The position numbers and the translations under genes are program-made. The notes below the pieces were generated by a model that was given only the letters and a program-made list of their open reading frames with translations, was not told the DNA's origin and ran no database searches. Below are positions 33,994-44,823 of a stretch of DNA of 64,000 nt, in pieces. The stretch is from Kwoniella bestiolae CBS 10118 (lineage: Eukaryota; Basidiomycota; Tremellomycetes; Tremellales; Cryptococcaceae): NCBI RefSeq assembly GCF_000512585.2, contig NC_089242.1, positions 2,852,001 to 2,916,000 of the forward strand, in the 5' to 3' direction. Within the stretch, counting starts at the first letter, position 1, and every line of letters starts with the position of its first letter.

Positions 33994-36431
33994 ATGTCAT
34001 CACCGCCACCCAATAACATTGATCCTCACAACAACCAGCCTACGTCGTCGAATGAGGGCAGTCAATCACCTCAAACCAACAATGAAGGATCCTCATCAAC
34101 ATCCGCACCGCAGCATCACTCGCCACTCCCCTCCATTTCATTCTCCATAGCCATGCCCGGACCCGTGCCACCAGCACCGACTGAAGGCCAGAATCCCCAG
34201 CCGTCGGGGGAAGGAGCGAACCAGCCTCCGAACGAAGAAAGGAACAATGGTCAACCAGGCTCTCAGTTCCTCTGGACATTCACCATACGTCCTGACGATC
34301 CTCCTCCTGCGCCGCCGGGTGAGAGTACCTCAGATGAAGGTAATGCTCAAAATGGGGAAGGCCAACAGCAGCGGCCAAGGCCCACATCCCAAGCACCACC
34401 TTGGATCTTCCCACCTTTCCTCAACTTCTTTATGCCTTTACGGACAGAGCCTCAGCCCAATCCTGAAAAGGCCGCTGAGCTTCTACGATCATTACCGACG
34501 GTCGGACGAAGGCTGTTGATGAGGGTTGATAGGATAGTAGCTGCGCAGGAGACTGATGTTCTGCCAGAGGAGAAAGGGTGGAAGTGCGGTGTATGTCTGG
34601 AAGGTCTTAGCGCGGAAGAAGAAGAAGACACAAAGGACAAGGGGAAAGAGAAGGAACAGGACGATTCGCGAGAGATGAAAATCGATGGAGCGGAAGGAGA
34701 AGGAGCCAAGGCGGATGAGAAGAAGAATGGAACAGGAGTGAAAGCGTTGCCGTGCAATCATTTGTTCCACGAGGAGTGTTTGCAGCCTTGGTTCACTACT
34801 AAACACACTTGGTGAGTAGTGTGTCTCTCAGGTGTTCAGCCTCAATATTAACATCAAATGTCGAACATACGCTGACGCTTTAATGTCGCTCTAGCCCCTC
34901 ATGCCGACTCGATTTAGATCCTTTGCAAACCCTCAACTCCCCCACCACACATACGGATACCCCCAGACCAGGTCAGACTGGATCAGGTAGAAGATCACCG
35001 CATCCTTACGCCAGAAACCCCACCGCCACTTCAAATACACCTTCCACCGAGGCCAATGCAACGGCTGAGACTGGGAACACTGGAGAAGCTGGTTCACGGA
35101 GATTGTTCAATCCCGGTGCTGTTCCTGGTACTATCCCCTCAGTTGGATTATCCGAGATGGGCAATCCAGCTGAAGACGATCGACCAACAATTACGTTCAT
35201 TTTCTCTGGATCACCACCTCCGGGGTTCAACTTACCCGGTATGCCTCCTCGTCCGACCACTCAAGCTCCCAGTTCAGCCGAACCAAATGCTCAGCCTACC
35301 GGTTCACTCGCTCCAAACTCCAATTTGCAGGGTGATAACCCAGAGGCACCTGGACAAGCTGAGACTACAACTACACAAGGTGGGACCGACAATACTTCTC
35401 AGCCTGCTCCGTCTACTCCTGGGTCAGGATCGTTATTCGATGTCCCCACATTCTTCTCGTCTCCCTTGCCCATGGGTAGTCGAGCCAGTCCCAGTCCCGC
35501 CCCGGACCTCCCTTCTCTGATTCACCCAATACCTCCCACTCTCCCGGCTACAGTGCCCCCTCCTTCCTCTTCTCAGGCTGAACAGCCCAGCTCCGCGCTT
35601 CCACTATCCCCAACGACTATCCCCGCTCCTCCAGCTGCGAGTAATGCTTCTACAGACCATACCCTGGGAGACAGACCTCGACCGGAAAGACGACCTCATA
35701 TCACCATAATCCGCCGAACACCTTCTCCTGCTCCCGGAGGTCTTCCTCCTCCCGGTGCAGGATTGGGTTTGGGTAATCTGCCATTACCCCCTTTCTTGTT
35801 TCCCAATATCCCTCCTGGATTTCTGGGTCCCCATCCTGGTCAAATCAACAACAACGGCAATAACCCATCTACTGATGCTGTGGCCCCTCCGCACAGACAA
35901 GGGACACCGACACCGGCACCAGCACCGTTCGTCCTTCAATCGCTTGAGTCTTGGACGGAAGAACGTGAGAAAAGCCTAGGATGGAGGTGCGATGCTTTGG
36001 AATGTATCTTTGCGCCACCCACCTCTGAAGATGAGGATGTGGAGATGGCTGAAGACAATAATCCAGATGAAGTCGAAGGGGATAAAGAGATGTTATCGAT
36101 TTATTCGACATTACAACTACCCCTCACATCTGACCAAGAACGAGAAGAAGAGAAAGATGGGAAGTTTGTGTTGATGGCTTGTCCGCATAAGTGGCATCGA
36201 AAATGCCTGGAGATCTCCGAGAGATCTTCTGGAAGGTTATTTGGAGGTGAGGGGGAAGACGATGGGAGGATCTGGGTTAGGTGTGAGAAATGCAGGAAGG
36301 ATGGTTGGGTCAGGTCGAAAGCACAGCAGAAGGAGGTTGTTGCTTGTGATGCACATGGAGAGGAGGGAGGGGAGGACGATGAGGAGTATGCACCTAGCGA
36401 GAGGGAGGTGGAGAATCTCGTTAATTATTAA
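33994..36431 (+). CDS. Protein with two RING-like zinc-binding modules, putative E3 ubiquitin ligase
   Basis: Two exons: 33994-34811 and 34895-36431, predicting 784 aa. The N-terminal 190 residues are Pro/Ser/Gln-rich. A RING-H2 finger starts with WKCGVC (C198, C201) and continues, after an acidic and lysine-rich insert of about 50 residues, with LPCNHLFHEECLQPWF and TCPSC (C273, C276). The intron splits the codon of C273. A long disordered Pro-rich region follows. A second, degenerate module starts with WRCDALEC (C638, C643). After an acidic insert it has MACPHKWHRKC (C702, H704, H707, C710) and RCEKC (C736, C739). Both modules share the order Cys pair, acidic insert, CxHxxHxxC, Cys pair. 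RING-H2 proteins bring E2 enzymes to substrates. The ligase role is inferred, and no membrane helix is seen. Confidence 0.78.
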
Positions 36432-36740
36432 ACATCGAATCAATCGAATAGATATAGAAGGCAAGGAAAGGACTGAAAGATAGACCAACTGCTTGACTGC
36501 GTACGATAAACGGATGACGACTCCTGCTTGGCAATTTGATGGTAGTAGAGATCCCAATTAGGATTGAGCGGATTACTTCATTGATGAAGCACTTGATATC
36601 TTCACCAACATCATTTTAGACCGATAGAGTGAAGATTCCTACCTCATACCATCTGTAGCTATACTGTATTTTAGTCTGTATCATATCATATCATATCACA
36701 TCTATTCATACAATGCATAGGATTCCTAACGATTCTTGAG
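36432..36740. other. Convergent 3' flanks
   Basis: Short gap between the RING gene stop and the LAS1 stop. It contains a CATAT-repeat stretch near 36680-36700. No gene. Confidence 0.5.
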
Positions 36741-38657
36741 TTATGCAATACCTTTACAACCTATCGGACAAGGTGTCCATTCTTGATAAGATAACCTACG
36801 CCATCCCTTTGCTGTGGGCTCTCCTGTAGAGGTCGCACAATTGTCCGTCATATACGACTGAGGCTGCTGGGATTTGGGTCTGCTGAATGTTGATCTCTGT
36901 TTTTCAAGTACCTATAGTAGTTGATCAGTAATTGCTATTAGAAATATTCATGTATATGACGAAACTCACATTTTCGAATTTCTTCAACCTCTCTTCCATC
37001 TTGTCCAGATCGCCTTGGTCAGCAGAGGGGTCGATATCCATCTGTATTTCTAACCCTTTCAGCCCTTCTGCTTCTTCTTCCATCGCTACATCAGGTAACA
37101 GATCGTCTAGGTCACTGATCCTGGAGTGAGACGCGCTACCAGACAGTATCTTGAACAAACGACGAACACTGGTACCACAAGAAGACAAGAGGATGTCAGT
37201 GAGACAGTCGAGAGGTTCAGCGATGACACTATGTCATTCAACACTCACACGACATCATCGTGCAATTCCAGCATAGCAGCTAATATCCTCTTGAGCAACT
37301 CGTCCTTCTCATCTTCCATTAAACGCAGCGATCCTTCCTGTTCGGTCTCGGAGTTGCTCCAAAAATGTATAAGCCATACTGCCAGATTCCACCTAAAGCT
37401 CTGCCCATCCTTCTCCCTCTCTTTGGTATCTCCATTCACCGTTACGTTGAGACCGGAGGAAGCCTCATTCAGCCAATTTGGGTTCAAGAGGATATCCAGT
37501 ATCTTCGATGATAGCTGACTCGTCAAGTCGGCATGGGAAGTGGATTGCAGGTGTAGTAAGAGGGGTAGCCAGATTTTCAGAGAGGGTGTGGTGGGGGAAT
37601 GTGATGTGAGAAGCGTTCTTTTCCTACTCGTCAGAGGAATAACTCTCCGATCAGCTCAACTATGATTATCACCAATCTTTAAGAGATACACCTACTGCAC
37701 GGAAGACGGTACCAATCCTCCATCCCCAACCAAGACCCCAATGATCAAGCCCAGCTGACTCCCCTGTAAGGACCCTTTGATCTTGTTCAATTCCAAAGCA
37801 GATTGATCCTGTTCCCTCACTTCTTTCTCCCTTAATCTGAATTTGATCACTTTCTTCCATTTCTTTATTAACCCTTCTACACGCTTCTCATCCGCTTTCA
37901 TCTGTTCTAGCACACCTGGAGGAAGGTGGTTGGACGAAGAAGATGAGAGGAGGGGTAAGAAGGAGTAGTAGTGTAGGTACGATATGCATGATAGCAGGGA
38001 TTGATGGAGGAGCGCTAAAGGGGGGAGGTCCTCGTGGGTCGCTCGGTGTCGTAGTGAGATCAAGGAGGGGGGGATTGAGAGGGATGCGGCTAGGTGGGAT
38101 ATTGGTCGGGCGTATGGTCCTGTGTTGGGTGAAATACGGTTAGTATCTTGTACACGAAAGTGAATAGCATTTCATGAAGGGATGGCAAGACTCAAAAAAG
38201 TCATACTGGTTTGAAACTCTTTCACCAGGAGGAATGATCCTTTCGAGATTGATAGGTTGAACACACAGAACTCACCGTTCTGTAGGGGATCGACTAGACC
38301 ATTGATAAATCTGACGATAGCCATGCCAATCATCATCCTCGATCTCTGATTCTCTTCTACACCTTTTGGAGGGTAGGGCAGTAGCTCGACAGATACCAGG
38401 GAATGTAATAGGTGGATGAAAGTGGGACAAGAGGGTGACGAGATGTATACGCTCATCTGCAAGCATCCAATCGATCAGTACAGAACCTTCCTGTCAGAGG
38501 TCACAAGGATACAACAGGAGAGAGAAGGATCGACTGAACTCACCCTTGCTAAACCCCTTCGCCTCGAGTGTTCATCCGCATTAGGCGCAAAGAGCATCTC
38601 GTACAGCTCTTCAAGTTCGGACCTTGATGACCATGGTGTTCTTTTTGGTGCTTTCAT
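36741..38657 (-). CDS. LAS1: rRNA-processing endoribonuclease Las1
   Basis: Six exons: 38657-38544, 38456-38276, 38119-37696, 37623-37249, 37168-36970 and 36911-36741, predicting 487 aa. Las1 is the HEPN nuclease that cuts the ITS2 spacer of pre-rRNA together with the kinase Grc3 in the nucleolus. The N-terminal HEPN domain shows MGMAIVRFINGLVDPLQNGP-type sequence (exon 2 end) and SLISLRHRATHEDLPPLALL, with the catalytic R-x4-H motif at R122 and H127. A helical middle and an acidic low-complexity segment (EEEAEGLKGLEIQMDID) follow. The C-terminal exon ends with WRRLSYQEWTPCPIGCKGIA, which fits the conserved Las1 W-x-PCPIG tail that contacts Grc3. Every intron has a GTRRGT donor and keeps phase. 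The HEPN motif and PCPIG tail make this assignment strong. Confidence 0.92.
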
Positions 38658-39803
38658 GGTGGTTGATGTTGTCTTCGCTGCGCTTGACCCTGGAGTGGTA
38701 ATATCGTTTCCCGATGAATTTTCCTTCTCGGATCTTCTGCTTGTTCTGATTCGATCAGTGATACCAATAACTAGATGGACAGATGGAGATGTTGAAAGTG
38801 GAGGATATCACCCCCCGAGACAACTGGATTTCTGAAATTTGGTTCCAACAGCAAAAACATTATCGTGAGATTCCGACGGAACCAGGCAGAGAGAAAAGCA
38901 TAGTGAGAAATATCCACTAGACGATTTCACCCATCTATGCGTTTCGCCTCTCTACTACAGCGGAAATGACGAACAGCATGAGGACGCGAAGTCTGTCCCG
39001 CCCGATCCCCTCAGTGTCTCACACTGTGCTGTTCTTGGACTTGTACACACTCTCTCACCTGACCAGCCAGGGAGCCGCCGTCAAGATTGTCTAGCGATGC
39101 GGATGTGTGCCTTTGGCTCGCACCTGTGTAGGCTTCGTGGTCCAAAGTAGAGTGAGATAATCATAATTGTATCTTGATTCAATCTACCTGTCTATTGAAC
39201 CTGCATGATGCGAAATTGTACGGACATAAACATGTGCGACACGACCTCTTCTAGCCGTATGAGTGAGAACAGCATAGGGCATCTTTTGACGTAGGGGACT
39301 ACCATACCTATGCGTTTCTGTCGCACAGGAATAGTAACAAGAGAATAGCATAGCATGGATCATATCCATGGTGCGGTTCGAAATCGCATCTCACAGTACG
39401 TTTCTCCTCTCGCGAGGGTCGAGAGCAGCATAGGACGTTCATATGATGTTGGCGATTCCCATACCTATACGTTTCTCCACTTACGTATAAACCTGGTACA
39501 TGGCCACTTGGTATGGAGAACAAAACAGAGAACAGCATAGTGGAAAGTATTTATCCACGGTGGAACTGTCTGTGCGTTTCTGCTCACACCTATAGAGCGG
39601 ATTCAAGCCTTTTGCTAAAATAGTTGAGAACAGCGTAGGGTGACAAGTTTTTATCCATGGTGAATCTATGCTGTATGTTTCTCTTCAGATTGTGATTACA
39701 ATATACGACTCATGCATACACTCTTCATTCTATACTTCTGATACCCTACTTCCATCTAATCTACAAAATCAGTCAGGTCATCGTACCTCGGTCCCACTTC
39801 CAT
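38658..39803. other. Intergenic region holding the inverted-end repeat array
   Basis: Between the LAS1 start and the FPGS stop. It contains the LAS1 promoter on the left and six diverged repeat units described separately. Small open frames inside the array are not coding: they follow the repeat and have no start context or domain. Confidence 0.6.
38891..39683. repeat. Array of six diverged elements with inverted ends (GAGAA..GCATAG / CTATGC..TTCTC)
   Basis: Six units were found by eye: 38891-38950, 39265-39319, 39341-39406, 39421-39477, 39528-39581 and 39626-39683. Each begins with GAGAAYAGCATAG or a one- to two-base variant. Most end with CTATGCGTTTCT or a variant, whose reverse complement (AGAAACGCATAG) nearly equals the start, so each unit could fold as a hairpin. 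Three units also share ATCCAYGGTG in the middle. Units 2-6 are spaced 76-107 bp start to start; unit 1 lies 374 bp before unit 2. A half-site GAACAGCATG is at 38971. They could be MITE-like or satellite copies, protein-binding sites or small structured RNAs. The sequence alone does not decide. Confidence 0.65.
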
Positions 39804-41887
39804 CTATACCATACTCAACGCATCCTGCAATCCAGCAACTTCCATGACCCCTCCTACCAAATGCAAACTTCCAGCTACCAATACTTGCTTCTCGCCCAGC
39901 CCTCTCACAATCTTGATGGCGTGTTGGATCGATGGGACAGCATGGACGTCATCGGGGTTGAAGGAGGGATTGAGCTTTAGCCATGCTTCCCTCAAGGCAT
40001 TCTGAGTGGCAAGTTGGGAGAGGTCGTTGGGGTCGATGGCATTCGCGTGGAGGTCTATGAGGTATCTCGAAGTCAGTCAGGCATCTGAAGATGGATGTAT
40101 TGAGGGGGAAAGCAGGAGCAGGTAAATACATCAGAAAATTGGAGAAACCAACTCACCACTCTTAAAGTGCCCATCCGTGTACGTGACGTTCGTACAGAAA
40201 ATCACTTTCGCAAACTCCTTCCCTAATTCCTCTCTGCTGATCCCCTTGACCTTCGATCCAGTCTCCAGCAACTCGCCCAGAAGCGATTCACCAGCTCTCC
40301 CCCCAGAGCAGTTGAAAATCAACACATCAGGCTTCTTGTCACCTGCAAAAGCCCATTCTGCACATGATCTCAACGATTCAATCGTATGTGCGCCGTCCAA
40401 TAACCAGGTCACCTCACCCTGCTTCACCTGCTGGCATCGTCCGGGCCAGCGTGTGCTGGCTAATGGCTCGATGAACGATTGGGGTATCGTGGAAGAAGAG
40501 GAAGGATGGTTGAATGGATATTTCTGGATTGAGAGGAATTTGGAGCATAACGCTACGGCTAATGAGGCGTTGATGAGCTGATGAGAGCCTGGTAGACCGA
40601 GTGGAGTAGAGGGTATCGTTGGGATGACTTCGAATGGGGCCTGGAGATAAAGGCACAGTATTAGCAATAGACCTGAGACGTAACCCAATGACTCTGGAGA
40701 GTTTGGGTAAGAGACGTTCTTGTACATGATATAAAGGAGTACATAATCAGGCAAACTCACCCCATTCTTCTCCGCAACCTCTTTCAACACCTCTCCACCC
40801 TTATCCTGCACCACGCTCAACGCAGGTACATCCTTCTTATAGATCCCAGCTTTATTCCTCGCTATCTCCTCTATCGTATTACCCAATACAGCCGTATGAT
40901 CCAGCCCCAGACTCGTTATACCAGTGACGATAGGTTTAGGCACGATGTTGGTAGAATCGTATAACCCTCCTATACCCACTTCTAGGACTGTCGCTGTTAT
41001 TGATTCAGACAGGAAGACGTGGAAAGCTAGGAGAGTGAGAAGTCGGAAGTAAATGGGGAATTGGGGTGTTTGCGGAGTGAGGGTCTATAATGAGATTAAG
41101 TGGAATTAGTACACCGCTCTTTCATGTAATATGTTTGTTTCCGCTCATTTCAGGTTGATAAGGTGTGAACTTACCTTGGGATCAGATTCCAGCTTTTCCC
41201 AGACTTCGAAGAAGTATCTGGCGAAACTCTCTTCAGATATCGGTTCACCATTGATCCTTATCCTCTCTCGTACCGCGCATAGATGAGGGGAGGTGTATAA
41301 TCCTGAACACGCTCTACTATGTCAGCTGGCATGCAGTCGTATAGTGCATGACCACAATGGACATGATGAGATTGAGGGGTATACTCACCGATCTTTCCAT
41401 TTGGTATATGTGTTCTCAGAATTCTCTCGGTAAACGCTGATGTCGATCCTTTACCTTTCGTTCCTGTTATGTGTACTACATTCAATTTGTTCAAGTCGTT
41501 GGGCTATATTGACGCAGCACGATGAAACATAACATCAGCTGTTGTTCATCATCTCATGTACGTGGGATGACCCACCTGATATCCTATCTTCCGTAGGTAA
41601 TCGTGCATCTCGGCAACAGCATGTTCGTTCAACCTTCCTCCTGATTTACGTATCGCTTCGATGCTTCATTCCAGATGTTCCTACATCAGCAACTAGTCCA
41701 GCACGTAGTCTCTCCCTTGAGAGGGTATAGTGGTATCCCTCATAACGCGACAGCACTCACGTCGCCGCATTGGATTGACAGGTGTTCAACAACGAGATGG
41801 CCTCCTATCAATCGCATCGACATTAGCGTGACATGTAAATCACTAATTCGCAAACAGACTCACCGAATAGGTTTTGGTCCTCGTCAT
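39804..41887 (-). CDS. MET7: Folylpolyglutamate synthase
   Basis: Eight exons: 41887-41864, 41804-41761, 41663-41576, 41503-41389, 41302-41175, 41084-40761, 40640-40157 and 40054-39804, predicting 485 aa. The enzyme adds gamma-linked glutamates to folates using ATP, retaining them in the cell for one-carbon metabolism. KTYSEAISLLNTCQSN is the family N-terminus. VVHITGTKGKGST (P-loop, residues 66-73), GLYTSPHLCAVRERIRINGE, VLEVGIGGLYDSTNIVPKP, TSLGLDHTAVLGNT and NKAGIYK are Mur-ligase-like motifs in order. WLLDGAHTIESLRSCAEW opens the C-terminal domain, and KQVLVAGSLHLVGGVMEV closes it. Exon 3 uses GAATGAAG as acceptor because an earlier TAG lies too near the branch site. The first exon is only eight codons, so this form has no obvious mitochondrial presequence. 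A longer form from an upstream start was not found. Confidence 0.9.
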
Positions 41888-42660
41888 CTTGTATAAGATC
41901 GAGCTTAGCCTCATGAACGATGAAGAAGAGGTCGCTACAATTGTAGCCTGTTTAGTTGGTCGTGATTCGGTTCGTGTTGTATGTTTGTATAGGTCTGTGT
42001 TTATTTTGATCTTGATCTTTCCAGCTAAATGAAGCCTTGAGCTTTGATCGTTATCTCAATCTCGACTTTCAAGTGCATGACTAACTTTGTAACACGTGGC
42101 GGATGATGCGATAAGTGGGATACCGATTCAAAGATTAGGTATTCCATATAGGCCAAGTCCGAGTACCTTGTAATCCCAATCCCAATCCCAATCTGTTCGT
42201 AGCAATTCCAAATCTCAGTCAAATGATTTAGGAATTCAACCCCTTCTCTTCCCACTTCTCCTCTTATGCCCTTTATGGAATTCATGGTATTCCAATATGC
42301 TTAATCCACTAGGTATTTACCCTATTCAGCTTCGCCCTGCTGACTGCTGTTGTGGGATGCTCGGAATACCGAAGGGTTTGCGTCACTTGACAGAGCCACC
42401 ACTTCGGGATGTTGATCTACAGGAATTCGTAGGGTTGGCTTCATTCGTTAATTCGGAGAACTAACGAATGTCATGTTAGTTGAAAGAACATGCTTCGTTA
42501 TCATGTTTTGCTTCTAGTATATATATAACACGAGAAGCAATGTTTGATTCCTCCTCCCTTCTCATAAGTCTCCAACGCATATTTCGCTTCAATCTGTATT
42601 ATCAACACAAGAAGGAAGTAAGGAACGAATCCAATACAACCCTATCGATCTTCCCCATTG
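41888..42660. other. Divergent promoter region (FPGS / DUF1275 gene)
   Basis: The two neighbours are transcribed outwards. Three copies of CCCAAT in tandem (about 42175-42190) lie in it; CCAAT is a common fungal promoter element. A TATA-like run is at 42518-42528. No gene was seen. Confidence 0.5.
42518..42528 (+). promoter_or_regulatory. TATA-like element upstream of DUF1275 gene
   Basis: The sequence tatatatataa lies about 130 bp before the ATG at 42661, within a divergent promoter. Assigned by sequence and position only. Confidence 0.35.
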
Positions 42661-44078
42661 ATGTCCAGCCTACATCCAACTGAACCACTCTCTCGGTCCC
42701 AAACACACACTCAGACAATCTCACCAACATCTACGGCTCATAACTCCACGACCGAACTGATCACACGTGCTTGTACATCTATGGGTGAATCTTCCGATCA
42801 GGCAGCCAGAGAACGGAAGGGATCTCCTTCAGGTGGATATGGTAGTAATACCACTGGAGAATGCTCTGCTACGATCGAGTGCAAGGTGGATATGAAAGGG
42901 GATGATCAAGAGGACGTATATTGGGAAGGTAGAAAGCAAGAGCGTGGCGATACATCTAATGAGGAAAAACAAGATGAGAAGAACGTACCTCCTGCCCGAG
43001 TGGTGTTCCCACCTTGGAAGAGGAATGACGGGTGGTCAGGATGGATGGGCGATACAGTCACCGCTAAGTCGCTGGTACTTTGCTTGATCTTGCAAGCTTT
43101 CTCTACTGGGTGAGCAAGCCTTGTCCAAATCAACATCATCATTCAAAAAAGATCTCACTGTTCTGAACCCAAAGGACGAATGATCACTGATACATTTACT
43201 GTATCTGTATAGTATATTGGACGCTACGACGTACCTCGATTTCTCGACTTTTGCGTCTAATCGTGAGTTCCATCTGCTATAGATGTGTTCCACTTACATC
43301 TCGCCTCCATGGACCGATCTGATCTGAAGCCCTCAGTCATATACCTATCTTCCCATGCTAACATGTTCCTGACCCATTTAGAAACCGGTAACACCATCCT
43401 CCTCACAGTAGCCATAGTAAGAGTATCAGGTCATCTACTCTTATTGACCGGTATCTCCCTGGCGAGTTTCCTGAGTGCTGCCTTGGTATTTGGTCATATC
43501 GGACATCTCGTTGGTAAGTATCCTATCTTTTTTCATCCCGCACTCCATACCTGCGATATGCATACGCCATAGACCTGTCATTGACAACTCTCTTCTTAGG
43601 CGTTCGAAGACGTATCTGGCTCCTCCTCAACGTCCTCTGTCAACTCATCTTCCTAATCCTCGCAGCAATCTTCTTATCACCCTCTGGACCCCCTCAAACG
43701 AGACTAGGAGCGAAACACGAATGGGTGATTATATCCCTCTTCGCCATAATGTCAGGTGCTCAAGTAGCAGCCGCCCGTCAAGCTTCCATCCAGGAGATAC
43801 CCACCGCACCCATGACCTCTTCTTACGTCGATCTCGTCTCTGACAAGTACCTCTTCGTGGGGTTCACACACAAACATGCTGGAGGACGGAATAGGAGATT
43901 GGCCTACATATTAGCAATGATCGTTGGGAGTTTTATCGGTGGGATCATGCATAAGTATGCGGGGTCGTGGGTCGTGGTGGTTGTGGCTATGGCGTTCAAG
44001 TTGGCCGTGGTGGGGCTGATGGTGGTCGCTCCAGCGGAAATCAGGGAGAAGAAGGAGAAGGGTAGGAATGCTTGTTAG
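42661..44078 (+). CDS. DUF1275 (YoaK-type) multi-pass membrane protein
   Basis: Four exons: 42661-43109, 43213-43262, 43382-43513 and 43600-44078, predicting 369 aa. The first 130 residues are polar and disordered (Ser/Thr, then Glu/Lys/Asp). Membrane helices follow. The family signature, GILDATTYLDFSTFASNQTG followed by NTILLTVAIVRVSG, is restored across three exons; DUF1275 proteins share the G-x-x-D-A...F-x-x-x-x-T-G-N pattern. Other helices are LLLLTGISLASFLSAALVFG, RIWLLLNVLCQLIFLILAAI, WVIISLFAIMSGAQVAAARQ, LAYILAMIVGSFIGGIMHKY and WVVVVVAMAFKLAVVGLMVV. Basic residues end the protein. Members occur across bacteria and fungi without an established substrate, so transport is only a possibility. 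The short second exon (50 nt) encodes the heart of the signature. Confidence 0.85.
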
Positions 44079-44823
44079 TTCGTGTGAGGAGTGAAATGTC
44101 AATTGTGTATAATATAGAGGTTTGATTGTATATATCTTTCGTCAACTTGTCGTATAGATTTTCCGGAATGGTTGGCCGTCTTCTGCATTATTGTATATAT
44201 CATTCTATAATTGATATGACACTATGATTCTTTTCGCTGCATCTAGGGTCTCTCACTTCGATCGGCCCTCCTGAAGACGACGATGAAGTCGCAAGCCCGT
44301 GCCCTTTGGGTGTATGTCATGTGCAAGCTCTCACACCAAGTATGAACAGTCAACACTCACATCCAACTGATGGCAGGATGCATCCATCAGTCCTCATCCC
44401 TATCCCGCTCGATCTCCGCCCTCAACATGTTTACGTAATTATGATAAGTCCGCTGCTGTGGTGTGAAAAATCTGAATCAGCTTGTTGCGACCGGATGTAT
44501 CAGCCGTATGATGTGATTATGTATGTGATTATGTGATTCACAGAAAAGAAAGAAAAAAAAAAAGAGGACAACTCCGGTTCCTCCGAGGTAATTTGTTGAT
44601 GCTTTATAAATCAGATCCAAGATACAACACGGTCCCATAACCCCTCTTTATCTCGTTTTTATTCGGTTCCTTCGATATCATAGCAACCCATCACTCAGCT
44701 ACCTCATCTTGGGCCACTCCCTCTCCGACTTGTATATATTCAATCCTTGACCATTCATTCCAAGGATATTATTCCTTTATCCCCCAACAAAAAGTAGTAC
44801 CACACTACGTCGCCACTCTCAAG
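44079..44823. other. Intergenic region upstream of IDO gene
   Basis: Contains the 3' flank of the DUF1275 gene and the promoter of the IDO gene. A TATA-like TATATATT is at 44733-44740, 84 bp before the ATG at 44824. A poly-A run is at 44552-44562. No gene was seen. Confidence 0.45.
44733..44740 (+). promoter_or_regulatory. TATA-like element upstream of IDO gene
   Basis: TATATATT lies 84 bp before the start codon in an otherwise CT-rich promoter. By position only. Confidence 0.35.

Noticed and set aside
39341..39406. tRNA-like T-arm (TGCGGTTCGAAATCGCA) inside unit 3 of the repeat array
   Set aside because: The T-loop is off consensus at the last base and no matching acceptor, D or anticodon arms could be laid out around it.
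38891..39683. CRISPR-like reading of the repeat array
   Set aside because: Repeats are diverged, have inverted ends within each unit, are irregularly spaced, and the host is a eukaryote.
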